A stretch of 64,000 nucleotides of DNA from Lolium rigidum (lineage: Eukaryota; Streptophyta; Magnoliopsida; Poales; Poaceae): the NCBI RefSeq assembly GCF_022539505.1, contig NC_061508.1, forward strand, positions 31,986,256 through 32,050,255, read 5' to 3'. Below, piece by piece: positions 32,059-44,273 of the stretch. The notes beneath the pieces were generated by a model. It had not been told where the DNA came from, searched no databases, and was given only the letters and a program-made list of their open reading frames with translations. A program made the translations under genes and the position numbers. Every line of letters starts with the position of its first letter. Within the stretch, counting starts at the first letter, position 1.

Positions 32059-32180
32059 CGGGCGCCGTTGTCGGGGAGGGAAGGTAAACGGCACTCACAC
32101 ATTGGCAAGCCCGGCAACTAAGCACTTTTCCTCCCTCGTCAACTACGCGCCAAGCACTTTTCCGGCGCCGTTGCCGGGGA
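32059..32180 (+). other. B primer-binding site, present twice
   Basis: A tRNA-Asp-type site (TCGGGCGCCGTTGTCGGGGA, 32058-32077) follows the LTR. A second, better match (TCCGGCGCCGTTGCCGGGGA, 32161-32180) lies about 100 bp on, each preceded by AGCACTTT. The sequence between them includes a third, degraded AGCACTTTTCC phrase. Confidence 0.7.
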
Positions 32181-32317
32181 GGAAAGGTAAAAAGGCACTC
32201 ATACTCCGGTTCCAGGTAACAGTACTTTTTTGGCACCATTGTGTTTGTGCTCGAAGCTATTTCCTTTAGATCCTGCAATTGCATCTTGTTGTTTCTTGTT
32301 TACACTAGTTTGGCATA

Positions 32318-33041
32318 ATGGACAACAATGAGCTTCTTATTCTATTTCCTGATTTAAAACATGGATTGTTTGATGTGAAAATTAAAAAACCTATGAAATC
32401 TTATTTGCATGCTTGGTAGTAATATTAGTATGAACGCTTTGAACACCATTGTTGATAATGATATAGAAAGTTCTAAGCTTGGGGAAGCTGGTTTTCATGA
32501 TCTTTTTAGTCCCCCAAGCATTGAGGAGAAAATTTTCTTTGATGATACTTTGCCTCCTATTTATGATTATAATGATAGTGGTCTTTTGGTTCCACCTACT
32601 ATGGAGAGTAAATTTTGTTGTGATTATACTATGCCTCCTACACTTGATGAGAATAATAATGATAGCTACTTTGTTGAATTTGCTCCCGCTATTACTAATA
32701 AAATTGATTATGCTTATGTGGAGAGTAATAATTTTATGCATGAGACTCATGATAAGAATGCTTTATGTGATAGTTATATTGTTGAGTTTGCTCATGATGC
32801 TACTGAAAGTTATTATGAGAGAGGAAAATATGGTTGTAGAAATTTTCATGTTACTAAAATGCCTCTCTATGTGCTGAAATTTTTGAAGCTACACTTGTTT
32901 TATCTTCCTATGCTTGTTACTTTGCTCTTCATGAACTTGTTTATTTACAAGATTCCTATGCATAGGAAGCATGTTAGACTTAAATGTGTTTTGAATTTGC
33001 CTCTTGATGCTCTCTTTTGCTCCAAATACTATCTTTTGTGA
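32318..33041 (+). pseudogene. B copy of the orphan ORF, frameshifted
   Basis: ATG 32318 opens MDNNELLILFPDLKHGLFDV but meets a TAG at 32417-32419 after 33 codons (ending YLHAW). The rest of the protein is open in the +1 frame from 32409 (ISMNALNTIVDNDIESSKLG onward) to 33041, including the membrane-like LFYLPMLVTLLFMNLFIY. The final codons seen in A are lost by a CGA-to-TGA type stop. E has exactly the same TAG-generating change, so it predates both insertions. Confidence 0.75.
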
Positions 33042-35499
33042 GTGCATCATTAAAACTGCTGAGCCCATCTTAACGGCTATAAAGAAAGAACTTCTTGGGA
33101 GATAACTCATGTGTTTATTTTGCTACAGTACCTCTATTTTATATTTGTGTCTTGGAAGTTGTTTACTACTGTAGCAACCTCTCCTTATCTTAGTTTTGTG
33201 TTTTGTTGTGCCAAGTAAAGTCTTTGATAGTAAAGTAAGTACTAGATTTGGATTACTGCGCAGTTCCAGATTTCTTTGCTGTCACGAATCTGGGTCTAAT
33301 TCTCTGTAGGTAACTCAGAAAATTATGCCAATTTACGTGAGTGATCCCCAGATATGTACGCAACTTTCATTCAATTTGGGCATTCTCATTTGAGCAAGTC
33401 TGGTGCCCTTTTAAAATTCGTCTTTACGGACTGTTCTGTTTTGACAGATTCTGCCTTTTATTTCGCATTGCTTCTTTCGCTGTGTTGGGTGGATTTCTTT
33501 GTTCCATTACCTTCCAGTAGCTTTGAGCAATGTCCAGAAGTGTTAAGAAATGATTGTGTCACCTCTGAACATGAGAGTTTTTGATTATGCACTAACCCTC
33601 TAATGAGTTTGTTTCGAGTTTGGTGTGGAGGAAGTTTTCAAGGGTCAAGAGAGGAGGATGATATACTATGATCAAGGAGAGTGAAAACTCTAAGCTTGGG
33701 GATGCCCCGGTGGTTCACCCCTGCATATTATAAGAAGACTCAAGCGTCTAAGCTTGGGGATGCCCAAGGCATCCCCTTCTTCATCGACAAATTATCAGGT
33801 TCCTTCTCTTGAAACTATATTTTTATTCGGCACATCTTATGTACTTTACTTGGAGCGTCTGTGTGCTTTTGTTTTTGTTTTTGTTTGAATAAATGCTTGT
33901 GTGGGAGAGAGACACGCTCCGCTGGTTCATATGAACACATGTGTTCTTAGCTTTTAATTTTCATGGCGAAGTTTCTTCTTCGTTAATTTGTTATATGGTT
34001 GGAATTGGAAAATGATACATGTAGTAAATTGCTATAATGTCTTGGATAATGTGATACTTGGCAATTGTTGTGCTCATGTTTAAGCTCTTGCATCATATAC
34101 TTTACACCCATTAATGAAGAAACACTTAGAGCTTGCTAATTTGGTTTGCATATTTGGTTTATCTAGAGTCTAGATAATATCTAGTATTGAGTTTTGAACA
34201 ACAAGGAAGACGGTGTAGAGTCTTATAATGTTTACAATATGTCTTTTATGTGAGTTTTGCTGCACCGGTTCATCCTTGTGTTTGTTTCAAATAACCTTGC
34301 TAGCCTAAGCCTTGTATCGAGAGGGAATACTTCTCATGCATCCAAAATCCTTGAGCCAACTACTATGCCATTTGTGTCCACCATACCTACCTACTACATG
34401 GTATTTCTCCGCCATTCCAAAGTAAATTGCTTGAGTGCTACCTTTAAATAATTCAAAATTTATCACCTCTGATTTGTGTCAATGTTTTATAGCTCATGAG
34501 GAAGTATGTGGTGTTTTATCTTTCGATCTTGTCATTTACTTCGACGGACTTTCACAATGGACTAGTGGCACATCCGCTTATCCAATAATTTTGCAAAAAG
34601 AGCCGGCAATGGGGTTCCCAGCCCGATTAATTAACTTGCATTAATAATTCTCTTCACATGTTTTACTCGATTCATCGGTAAGCAACTTAATTTTGCAAAT
34701 AGACACTCCTTCATGGTATGTGATTGTTGGAAGGCACCCGAGGATTCGGTTAGCCATGGCTTGTGTAAGCAAAAGGTTGGGAGGAGTGTCATCCATAAAT
34801 AAAGAAAAACTAAACTAAAGTACATGTGTAAACAAAAGAGAAGAGGGATGATCTACCTTGCTTGGTAGAGATAACGTCCTTCATGGGAGCCGCTCTTGAA
34901 AGTCTGGTTGATGAGGTAGTTAGAGTGCCCACTACCATTCGTTGACAACAACAAACACCTCTCAAAATTTTACTTTTATGCTCTCTTTATGTTTTCAAAA
35001 TAAAAGCTCTAGCACAAATATAGCAATCGATGCTTTCCTCTTTGAAGGACCATTCTTTTTACTTTTATGTTGAGTCGGTTCACCTATCTCTCTCCACCTC
35101 AAGAAGCAAACACTTGTGTGAATTGTGCATTGATTCCTACATACTTGCATATTGTACTTGTTATATTACTCTATGTTGACAATTATCCATGAGATATACA
35201 TGTTACAAGTTGAAAGCAACCGCTGAAACTTAATCTTCCTTTGTGTTGCTTCAATGCCTTTACTTTGATTTATTGCTTTATGAGTTAACTCTTATGCAAG
35301 ACTTATTAATACTTGTCTTGAAGTACTATTCATGAAAAGTCTTTGCTTTATGATTCACTTGTTTACTCATGTCATTACCATTGTTTTGATCGCTGCATCC
35401 ACTACATATGTTTACAAATAGTATGATCAAGGTTATGATGGCATATCACTTCAGAAATTATCTTTGTTATCGTTTTACCCGCTTGGGACGAGCGGAACT
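33042..35499 (+). other. non-coding internal region of B
   Basis: There is no conserved protein. Landmarks are PPT-like AAGCTTGGGGATGC at 33692-33705 and 33750-33763. The second runs into a perfect 9-bp hairpin GGGGATGCC-CAA-GGCATCCCC (33756-33776). A longer stem pairs 34702-34712 with 34780-34790. The same order of landmarks is found in A (37241-38962) and E (41831-44270, reverse). Confidence 0.65.
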
Positions 35500-35513
35500 A
35501 AGCTTGGGGATGC
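35500..35513 (+). other. B polypurine-like tract
   Basis: AAGCTTGGGGATGC immediately precedes the 3' LTR. The same 14 bases precede the 3' LTR in A (53823-53836) and E (41817-41830, minus strand). Confidence 0.7.
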
Positions 35514-35514
35514 T

Positions 35515-37235
35515 TGATACGTCTCCGACGTATCGATAATTTCTTATGTTCCATGCCATATTATTGATGATACCTACATGTTTTATGCACACTTTATGTC
35601 ATATTCGTGCATTTTACGGAACTAACCTATTAACAAGATGCCGAAGTGACGAGTTGTTGTTTTCTCGTTGTTTTTGGTTTCGAAACCCTAGTAACGAAAT
35701 ATTCTCGGAATTGGACGAAATCAAGTCCCAGGGTCCTATTTTGCCACGAACCTTCCAGAAGACCGAAAAGGATACGAAGTGGGGCCACGAGGTGGCGACA
35801 CCACATGGCGGCGCGGCCAAGGGGGGGCCCGCGCCGCCCTATGGTGTGGGCCCCTCGTCAGGCCCCCGACTCTGCCCTTCCGCCTACTTAAAGCCTCCGT
35901 CGCGAAACCCCTGAGGAAAAAAAAACCACGATACGGAAAACCTTCCAGAGCCGCCGCCATCGCGAAGCCAAGATCTGGAGGACAGGAGTCTCTGTTCCGG
36001 CACCCTGCCGGAGCGGGGAAGTGCCCCCGGAAGGCTTCTCCATCGACACCGCTGCCATCTCCACCGCCATCTTCATCACCGCTGCTGCTCCCATGAGGAG
36101 GGAGTAGTTCTCCATCGAGGCTCGGGGCTGTACCGGTAGCTATGTGGTTCATCTCTCTCCTATGTGCTTCAATACAATAATCTCATGAGCTGCCTTACAT
36201 GATTGAGATTCATATGATGATGCTTGTAATCTAGATGTCATTATGCTAGTCAAGTGAGTTTTACCTATGTGATCTCCGGAGACTCCTTGTCCCACGTGTG
36301 TAAAGGTGACAGTGTGTGCACCGTGTGGGTCTCTTAGGCTATATTTCACAGAATACTTATTCACTGATGAATGGCATAGTGAGGAGCTTATTTATATCTC
36401 TTTATGATTGCAATGTGTTTGTATCACAATTTATCTATGTGCTACTCTAGCAATGTTATTAAAGTAGTTTTATTCCTCCTGCACGTGTGCAAAGGTGACG
36501 AGTGTGTGCACCGTGTTAGTACTTGGTTTATGCTATGATCATGATCTCTTGTAGATTGCGAAGTTAACTATTGCTATGATAATATTGATGTGATCTATTC
36601 CTCCTACATATGCATGAAGGTGACAGTGTGCATGCTATGCTAGTACTTGGTTTAGTCTTTTGATCTATCTTACACTAAAGGTTACTAAAATATGAGCATT
36701 ATTGTGGAGCTTGTTAACTCCGGCATTGAGGGTTCGTGTGATCCTACGCAATGTGTTCATCATCCAACAAAAGTGTAGAGTATGCATTTATCTATTCTGT
36801 TATGTGATCAATGTTGAGAGTGTCCACTAGTGAAAGTCTAATCCCTAGGCCTTGTTCCTAAATATCGCTATCGCTGCTTGTTTACTTGTTTCATTGCGTT
36901 ACTACTACTTGCGTTACTACTGCTGCGTTACTACTTGCTTGTTTACTTGTCTCGGGAAAAGCACTTTTCTGGTGCCGTTGCTACTACTTATTCATACCAC
37001 CTGTATTTCACTATCTCTTCGCCGAACTAGTGCACCTATTAGGTGTGTTGGGGACACAAGAGACTTCTTGCTTTGTGGTTGCGGGGTTGCATGAGAGGGA
37101 TATCTTTGACCTCTTCCTCCCTGAGATCGATAAACCTTGGGTGATCCACTTAAGGGAAACTTGCTGCTGTTCTACAAACCTCTGCTCTTGGAGGCCCAAC
37201 ACTGTCTACAAGAATAGAAGCTCCCGTAGACATCA
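35515..37235 (+). repeat. B 3' LTR
   Basis: The LTR is 1721 bp and the partner of the split 5' LTR. The TATA position reads TACTTAAA. It differs from the 5' LTR by several one-base changes at CAG/CTG sites (for example CCAGTTG versus ACGAGTTG). Confidence 0.92.
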
Positions 37236-38967
37236 TTGTGCCAAGTAAAGTCTTTGATAGTAAGGTTCATACTAGATTTGGATTACTGCGCAGAAACAGA
37301 TTTCTTGCTGTCAGGAATCTGGGCCTAATTCTCTGCAGGTAACTCAGAAAATTATGCCAATTTACGTGAGTGATCCTCAGATATGTACGCAACTTTTATT
37401 CAGTTTGAGAATTTTCATTTGAGCAAGTCTGGTGCCTCAATAAAATTCGTCTTTACGGACTGTTCTGTTTTGACAGATTCTGCCTTTTATTTCGCATTGC
37501 CTCTTTTGCTGTGTTGGATGGATTTCTTTGTTCCATTAACTTCCAGTAGCTTTGAGCAATGTCCAGAAGTGTTAAGAAATGATCGTGTCACCTCTGAACA
37601 TGTGAATTTTTGATTATGCACTAACCCTCTAATGAGTTTGTTTTGAGTTTGGTGTGGAGGAAGTTTTCAAGGGTCAAGAGAGGAGGATGATATACTATGA
37701 TCAAGAAGAGTGAAAGCTCTAAGCTTGGGGATGCCCCGGTGGTTCACCCCTGCATATTTCAAGAAGACTCAAGTGTCTAAGCTTGGGGATGCCCAAGGCA
37801 TCCCCTTCTTCATCGACAACTTATCAGGTTTCTTCTCTTGAAACTATATTTTTATTCGGTCACATCTTATGTACTTTACTTGGAGCGTCTGTGTGCTTTT
37901 ATTTTTGTTTTTTTATTTTCATTCTCTGAATAAATACATGCTTGTGTGGGAGAGAGACACGCTCCGCTGTTTCATATGAACACATGTGTTCTTAGCGCAT
38001 AATGTTCATGGCGAAGGTTGAAACCGCTTCGTTAATTGTTATATGGTTGGAAACGGAAATGCTACATGTGGTAATTGATAAAATGTTTTGGATAATTTGA
38101 TACTTGGCAATTTTTGTGCTCATGTTTAAGCTCTTGCATCATATACTTTGCACCCATTAATGAAGAAATACATAGAGCTTGCTAAAATTTGGTTTGCATA
38201 ATTGGTCTCTCTAAGGTCTAGATAATTTCTAGTAAAGAGTTTGAACAACAAGGAAGATGGTGTAGAGTCTTATAATGTTTACAATATGTCTTTTATGTGA
38301 GTTTTTCTGCACCAGTTCATCCTTGTGTTTGTTTCAAATAACCTTGCTAGCCTAAGCCTTGTATCGAGAGGGAATACTTCTCATGCATCCAAAATCCTTG
38401 AGCCAACCACTATGCCATTTGTGTCCACCATACCTACCTACTACATGGTATTTATCCGCCATTCCAAAGTAAATTGCTTGAGTGCTACCTTTAAATAATT
38501 CAAAATTTATCACCTCTGATTTGTGTCAATGTTTTATAGCTCATGAGGAAGTATGTGGTGTTTATCTTTCATTCTTGTTGGGCAACTTTCACCAATGGAC
38601 TAGTGGCTTCATCCGCTTATCCAATAATTTTGCAAAAAGAGCTGGCAATGGGATTCCCAGTCCCAAATTAATTAACCTAAATAGACACTCCTCCATGGTA
38701 TGTGATTGTTGGACGGCACCCGAAGGATTCGGTTAGCCATGGCTTGAGAAAGCAAAGGTGGGGAGGAGTGTCATCATAATAAAACTAAAATAAAAAGGCA
38801 CTCCTTCATGGTATGAGATTGTTGGCAGGCACCCGAGGATTCGGTTAGCCATGGTTTGTGAAAGAAAGGTTGGAAGGAGTGCCACCCAAAAATAAAAATA
38901 ATTCATGGGAGCCGCTCTTTGAAGGTTTGTCTGGCAAGGGGGTTAGAGTGCCCACTACCATTCGTTG
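37236..38967 (+). other. A internal region, 3' part (continues at 53261)
   Basis: The segment is collinear with B 33210-34945. PPT-like motifs are at 37721-37734 and 37779-37792, and the 9-bp hairpin is at 37785-37805. It then carries two consecutive copies of the long-stem unit (38684-38772 and 38797-38883), where B and E have one. Confidence 0.75.
38684..38883 (+). repeat. tandem stem-loop units in A
   Basis: Unit 1 pairs GACACTCCTCC (38684-38694) with GGAGGAGTGTC (38762-38772). Unit 2 pairs GGCACTCCTTC (38797-38807) with GAAGGAGTGCC (38873-38883). Both loops carry TTCGGTTAGCCATGG. The two arms changed together at two positions between the units. Confidence 0.8.
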
Positions 38968-39180
38968 TGTTATCACCAGAATTTGACCGGATCAGAGGTG
39001 GGCCGTGATCAAGATGGGCTTGAAGAATATATATAGAAGAAATACGTGAATCGGTCTTAGATGCAAAGTTTGGGCTAGTTTGCCCGTGTATCTGTACCAT
39101 AGTAGGATACGTGTCGGTTAGGAATTAGAGTTTTACCCGTGCACGGTTAGGTGCACACCTAAATTAGAAAGTCCCGGGAC

Positions 39181-39188
39181 TATAAATA
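39181..39188 (+). promoter_or_regulatory. TATA box of D LTR
   Basis: TATAAATA lies about 110 bp before the conserved hairpin. It is repeated at 52311-52318 in the 3' LTR. Confidence 0.6.
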
Positions 39189-39291
39189 TGTATCCAGGGT
39201 TTATGGAATAAACAACAACCAACGTTCAACACAATCAATCTCGGCGCATCGCCAACTCCTTCGTCTCGAGGGTTTCTCCTGGTAAGCACCG

Positions 39292-39326
39292 TGCTGCCTA
39301 GATCGCATCTTGCGATCTAGGCAGCA
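39292..39326 (+). other. 16-bp perfect hairpin in D 5' LTR
   Basis: The stem TGCTGCCTAGATCGCA, loop TCT and exact complement are identical in the stem to those of both C LTRs and of D 3' LTR (52422-52456). It should lie in the transcript leader. Confidence 0.9.
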
Positions 39327-40110
39327 TAAGCTTATTACGTTGTTCATGTGCTGCTCGTACTGAAGCCTTTTTGATGGCGAGCAACGTAGTTATCTTAGAT
39401 GTGTTAGGGTTAGCATTGTTCTTCGCATCATATGCTGTCGTAGTGCAACCCTCATACATCTAGCCCCCCTTGCACCTATCTTAGGTGTAGGGGCGGCACC
39501 CCGCTTGATCAGTGTTTAGTAGATCCGACCCGTTACGGTTGCTCCTTGTTCGTCAAGGATTAGTTTGATATCCGCAATAGTTAGGCCTTACAAAGGGTTG
39601 GAGGATCCAGCGGCGTGTAGGGTGTAGTTTGCTAGCCCTAGACAGGATGTTCCGGGGATCAACCTCGTGTTGGTTTTTAGGCCCTGTCTAGGATCGGCTT
39701 ACGATCACCGTACGCGAGCGCGAGGCCCAATCGTGAGTAGGATGATCCGATTATGCGGTGAAAACCCTAAATCGTCGTAGATCGCATTAGCTTTATCTTG
39801 ATCAAGCAGGACCACCATATATTCGGACACCTTGTACGAATCATGGGTGGATCGGCTCTTTGAGCCGATTCACGGGATAACCTCGAGAGCCGATCGAGGC
39901 TCGTATTTAATGTTTACGTGTATGCCATGCAGGAAACTAAGCGAGGCATCATCCAACACCTTCCCGACCAGGTATAGGTCAGGTGGCACGCCCTTGCGAC
40001 GAGCATCGGACGTGTGACCGGAAGGCTTTGCGGGCCGTCGCTCCGAGGGACCGGGGCCAGCCGCAGCCCTAGTTGTTCCCGGCTCTACGGTGTTGCCGGT
40101 CGCTGCCCGC

Positions 40111-41815
40111 CGATGTCTACGGGAGCTTCTATTCTTGTAGACAGTGTTGGGCCTCCAAGAGCGAGAGGTTTGTAGAACAGCGAGCAAGTTTCCCTTAAGT
40201 GGATCACCCAAGGTTTATCGATCTCGGGGAGGAAGAGGTCAAAGATATCCCTCTCATGCAACCACTGCAACCACAAAGCAAGAAGTCTCTTGTGTCCCCA
40301 ACACACCTAATAGGTGCACTAGTTCGGCGAAGAGATAGTGAAATACAGGTGGTATGAATAAGTAGTGGCAACGTCACCGGAAAAGTGCTTTGCCCGAACG
40401 AGTAAACAAGCGGTAGTAACGCAGCGAGTAGTAACGCAGTAAAACAATAAACAAGCAGCGATAGCGATATTTAGGAACAAGGCCTAGGGATTAGACTTTC
40501 ACTAGTGGACACTCTCAACATTGATCACATAACAGAATAGATAAATGCATACTCTACACTTTTGTTGGATGATGAACACATTGCGTAGGATTACACGAAC
40601 CCTCAATGCCGGAGTTAACAAGCTCCACAATAATGCTCATATTTTAGTAACCTTTAGTGTAAGATAGCTCAAAAGACTAAACCAAGTACTAGCATAGCAT
40701 GCACACTGTCACCTTCATGCATATGTAGGAGGAATAGATCACATCAATATTATCATAGCAATAGTTAACTTCGCAATCTACAAGAGATCATGATCATAGC
40801 ATAAACCAAGTACTAACACGGTGCACACACTGTCACCTTTGCACACGTGCGGGAGGAATAAAACTACTTTAATAACATTGCTAGAGTAGCACATAGATAA
40901 ATTGTGATACAAACACATTGCAATCATAAAGAGATATAAATAAGCACCTCACTATGCCATTCAACGGTGAATAAGTATTCCGTGAAATATAGCCTAAGAG
41001 ACCCACACGGTGCACACACTCGTCACCTTTACACACGTGGGACAAGGAGTCTCCGGAGATCACATAGGTAAAACTCACTTGACTAGCATAATGACATCTA
41101 GATTACAAGCATCATCATATGAATCTCAATCATGTAAGGCAGCTCATGAGATTATTGTATTGAAGTACATAGGAGAGAGATGAACCACATAGCTACCGGT
41201 ACAGCCCCGAGCCTCGATGGAGAACTACTCCCTCCTCATGGGAGCAGCAGCGGTGATGAAGATGGCGGTGGAGATGGCAGCGGTGTCGATGGAGAAGCCT
41301 TCCGGGGGCACTTCCCCGCTCCGGCAGGGTGCCGGAACAGAGACTCCTGTCCCCCAGATCTTGGCTTCGCGATGGCGGCGGCTCTGGAAGGTTTTCCGCA
41401 TCGTGGTTTTTCGCCTCAGGGGTTTCGCGACGGAGGCTTTATATAGGCGAAGAGGCGGCGCAGGAGGGTCGAAGGGGTGGCCACACCATAGGCTGGCGCG
41501 GCCAGGGCCCAGGCCGCGCCACCCTATCATCTGGGGCCCACAGGGCCCCCCTCTGGCAGCTCTCGGGTGTTCTGGATGCTTCCGGTGAAAATAGGAACCT
41601 GGGTCTTGATTTCGTTCGATTCCGAGAATATTTCGTTACTAGGATTTCTGAAACCAAAAACAGCGAGAAAACGAGAACCGGCACTTCGGCATCTTGTTAA
41701 TAGGTTAGTTCCGGAAAATGCACGAATATGACATAAAGTGTGCATAAAACATGTAGGTATCATCAATAATATGGCATAGAACATAAGAAATTATCGATAC
41801 GGCGGAGACGTATCA
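40111..41815 (-). repeat. E 3' LTR
   Basis: The LTR is 1705 bp with the TATA box at 41438-41445 on the minus strand. Its end near 41800 reads CGGCGGAG where all relatives have CGTCGGAG. Confidence 0.93.
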
Positions 41816-41816
41816 A

Positions 41817-41830
41817 GCATCCCCAAGCTT
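41817..41830 (-). other. E polypurine-like tract
   Basis: AAGCTTGGGGATGC on the minus strand lies one base before the LTR. Two further copies of this phrase are at 43570-43583 and 43627-43640. Confidence 0.7.
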
Positions 41831-42540
41831 AGTTCTGCTCGTCCCGAGCAGGTAAAACGATAACAAAGATAATTTCTGAAGTGATATGCCATCATAACCT
41901 TGATCATACTATTTGTAGACATATGTAGTGAATGCAGCGATCAAAACAATGGTAATGTCATGAGTAAACAGGTGAATCATAAAGCAAAGACTTTTCATGA
42001 ATAGTACTTCAAGACAAGTATTAATAAGTCTTGCATAAGAGTTAACTCATAAAGCAATAAATCAAAGTAAAGGCATTGAAGCAACACAAAGGAAGATTAA
42101 GTTTCAGCGGTTGCTTTCAACTTGTAACATGTATATCTCATGGATAATTGTCAACATAGAGTAATATAACAAGTACAATATGCAAGTATGTAGGAATCAA
42201 TGCACAGTTAATCACAAGTGTTTGCTTCTTGAGGTGGAGAGAGATAGGTGAACTGACTCAACATAAAAGTAAAGAGAATGGTCCTTCAAAGAGGAAAGCA
42301 TCGATTGCTATATTTGTGCTAGAGCTTTTATTTTGAAAACATAAAGAGAGCATAAAAGTAAAATTTTGAGAGGTGTTTGTTGTTGTCAACGAATGGTAGT
42401 GGGCACTCTAACTACCTCATCAACCAGACTTTCAAGAGCGGCTCCCATGAAGGACGTTATCTCTACCAAGCAAGGTAGATCATCCCTCTTCTCTTTTGTT
42501 TACACATGTACTTTAGTTTAGTTTTTCTTTATTTATGGAT

Positions 42541-42629
42541 GACACTCCTCCCAACCTTTTGCTTACACAAGCCATGGCTAACCGAATCCTCGGGTGCCTT
42601 CCAACAATCACATACCATGAAGGAGTGTC
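42541..42629 (-). other. stem-loop unit in E
   Basis: Arms at 42541-42551 and 42619-42629. On the element strand it reads GACACTCCTTC paired with GGAGGAGTGTC, with one T-G wobble, as in B (34702-34712 with 34780-34790). Confidence 0.7.
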
Positions 42630-44273
42630 TATTTGCAAAATTAAGTTGCTTACCGATGAATCGAGCAAAACATGTGAAGAGAATTATTAATACAAGTTAA
42701 TTAATCGGGCTGGGAACCCCATTGCCAGCTCTTTTTGCAAAATTATTGGATAAGCGGATGTGCCACTAGTCCATTGTGAAAGTCCGTCGAAGTAAATGAC
42801 AAGATCGAAAGATAAAACACCACATACTTCCTCATGAGCTATAAAACATTGACACAAATCAGAGGTGATAAATTTTGAATTATTTAAAGGTAGCACTCAA
42901 GCAATTTACTTTGGAATGGCGGAGAAATACCATGTAGTAGGTAGGTATGGTGGACACAAATGGCATAGTAGTTAGGCTCAAGGATTTTGGATGCATGAGA
43001 AGTATTCCCTCTCGATACAAGGCTTAGGCTAGCAAGGTTATTTGAAACAAACACAAGGATGAACCGGTGCAGCAAAACTTACATAAAAGACATATTGTAA
43101 ACATTATAAGACTCTACACCGTCTTCCTTGTTGTTCAAAACTCAATACTAGATATTATCTAGACTCTAGAGAAACCAAATATGCAAACCAAATTAGCAAG
43201 CTCTAAGTGTTTCTTCATTAATGGGTGCAAAGTATATGATGCAAGAGCTTAAACATGAGCACAACAATTGCCAAGTATCACATTATCCAAGACATTATAG
43301 CAATTTACTACATGTATCATTTTCCAATTCCAACCATATAACAAATTAACGAAGAAGAAACTTCGCCATGAAAATTAAAAGCTAAGAACACATGTGTTCA
43401 TATGAACCAGCGGAGCGTGTCTCTCTACCACACAAGCATTTATTCAAACAAAAACAAAAACAAAAGCACACAGACGCTCCAAGTAAAGTACATAATATGT
43501 GGCCGAATAAAAATATAGTTTCAAGAGAAGGAACCTGATATTTTGTCGATGAAGAAGGGGATGCCTTGGGCATCCCCAAGCTTAGACGCTTGAGTCTTCT
43601 TATAATATGCAGGGGTGAACCACCGGGCATCCCCAAGCTTAGAGCTTTCACTCTCCTTGATCATATTGCATCATACTCCTCTCTTGATCCTTGAAAACTT
43701 CCTCCACACCAAACTCGAAACAACTCATTAGAGGGTTAGTGCATAATAAAAATTCACATGTTCAGAGGTGACACAATCATTCTTAACACTTCTGGACATT
43801 GCATAAAGCTACTGGACATTAATGGATCAAAGAAATTCATCGAACATAGCAAAAGAGGCAATGCGAAATAAAAGACAGAATCTGTCAAAACAGAACAGTC
43901 CGTAAAGATGGATTTTATTAGGCCACCAGACTTGCTCAAACGAAAATGCTCAAATTTAATGAAAGTTGCGTACATATCCGAGGATCATGCTCGTAAATTG
44001 GCTTAATTTTCTGAGCTACCTACAGGGAGATAGACCCAGATTCGTGACAGCAAAGAAATCTGGAACTGCGCAGTAATCCAAATCTAGTACTTACTTTTCT
44101 ATCAAAGACTTTACTTGGCACAACAAAACAAAAAACTAAGATAAGGAGAGGTTGCTACAGTAGTAAACAACTTCCAAGACTCAAAATAAAAACCAAGTAC
44201 TGTAGCAAAATAACACATGGGTTATCTCCCAAGAAGTTCTTTCTTTATAGCCATTAAGATGGGCTCAACAGTT

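Larger units (their letters stand above)
24612..37235 (+). mobile_element. B: non-autonomous LTR retrotransposon of the A/E family, inserted in A
   Basis: It is flanked by TTGTG at 24607-24611 and 37236-37240. The 5' LTR is 24612-25994 plus 31716-32049 (split by C). The internal region is 32050-35514 and the 3' LTR 35515-37235. After removing B, A's internal sequence is continuous from ...GCATTGTTGTG to CCAAGTAAAGTC, as seen uninterrupted in B itself at 33205-33230. Confidence 0.93.
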
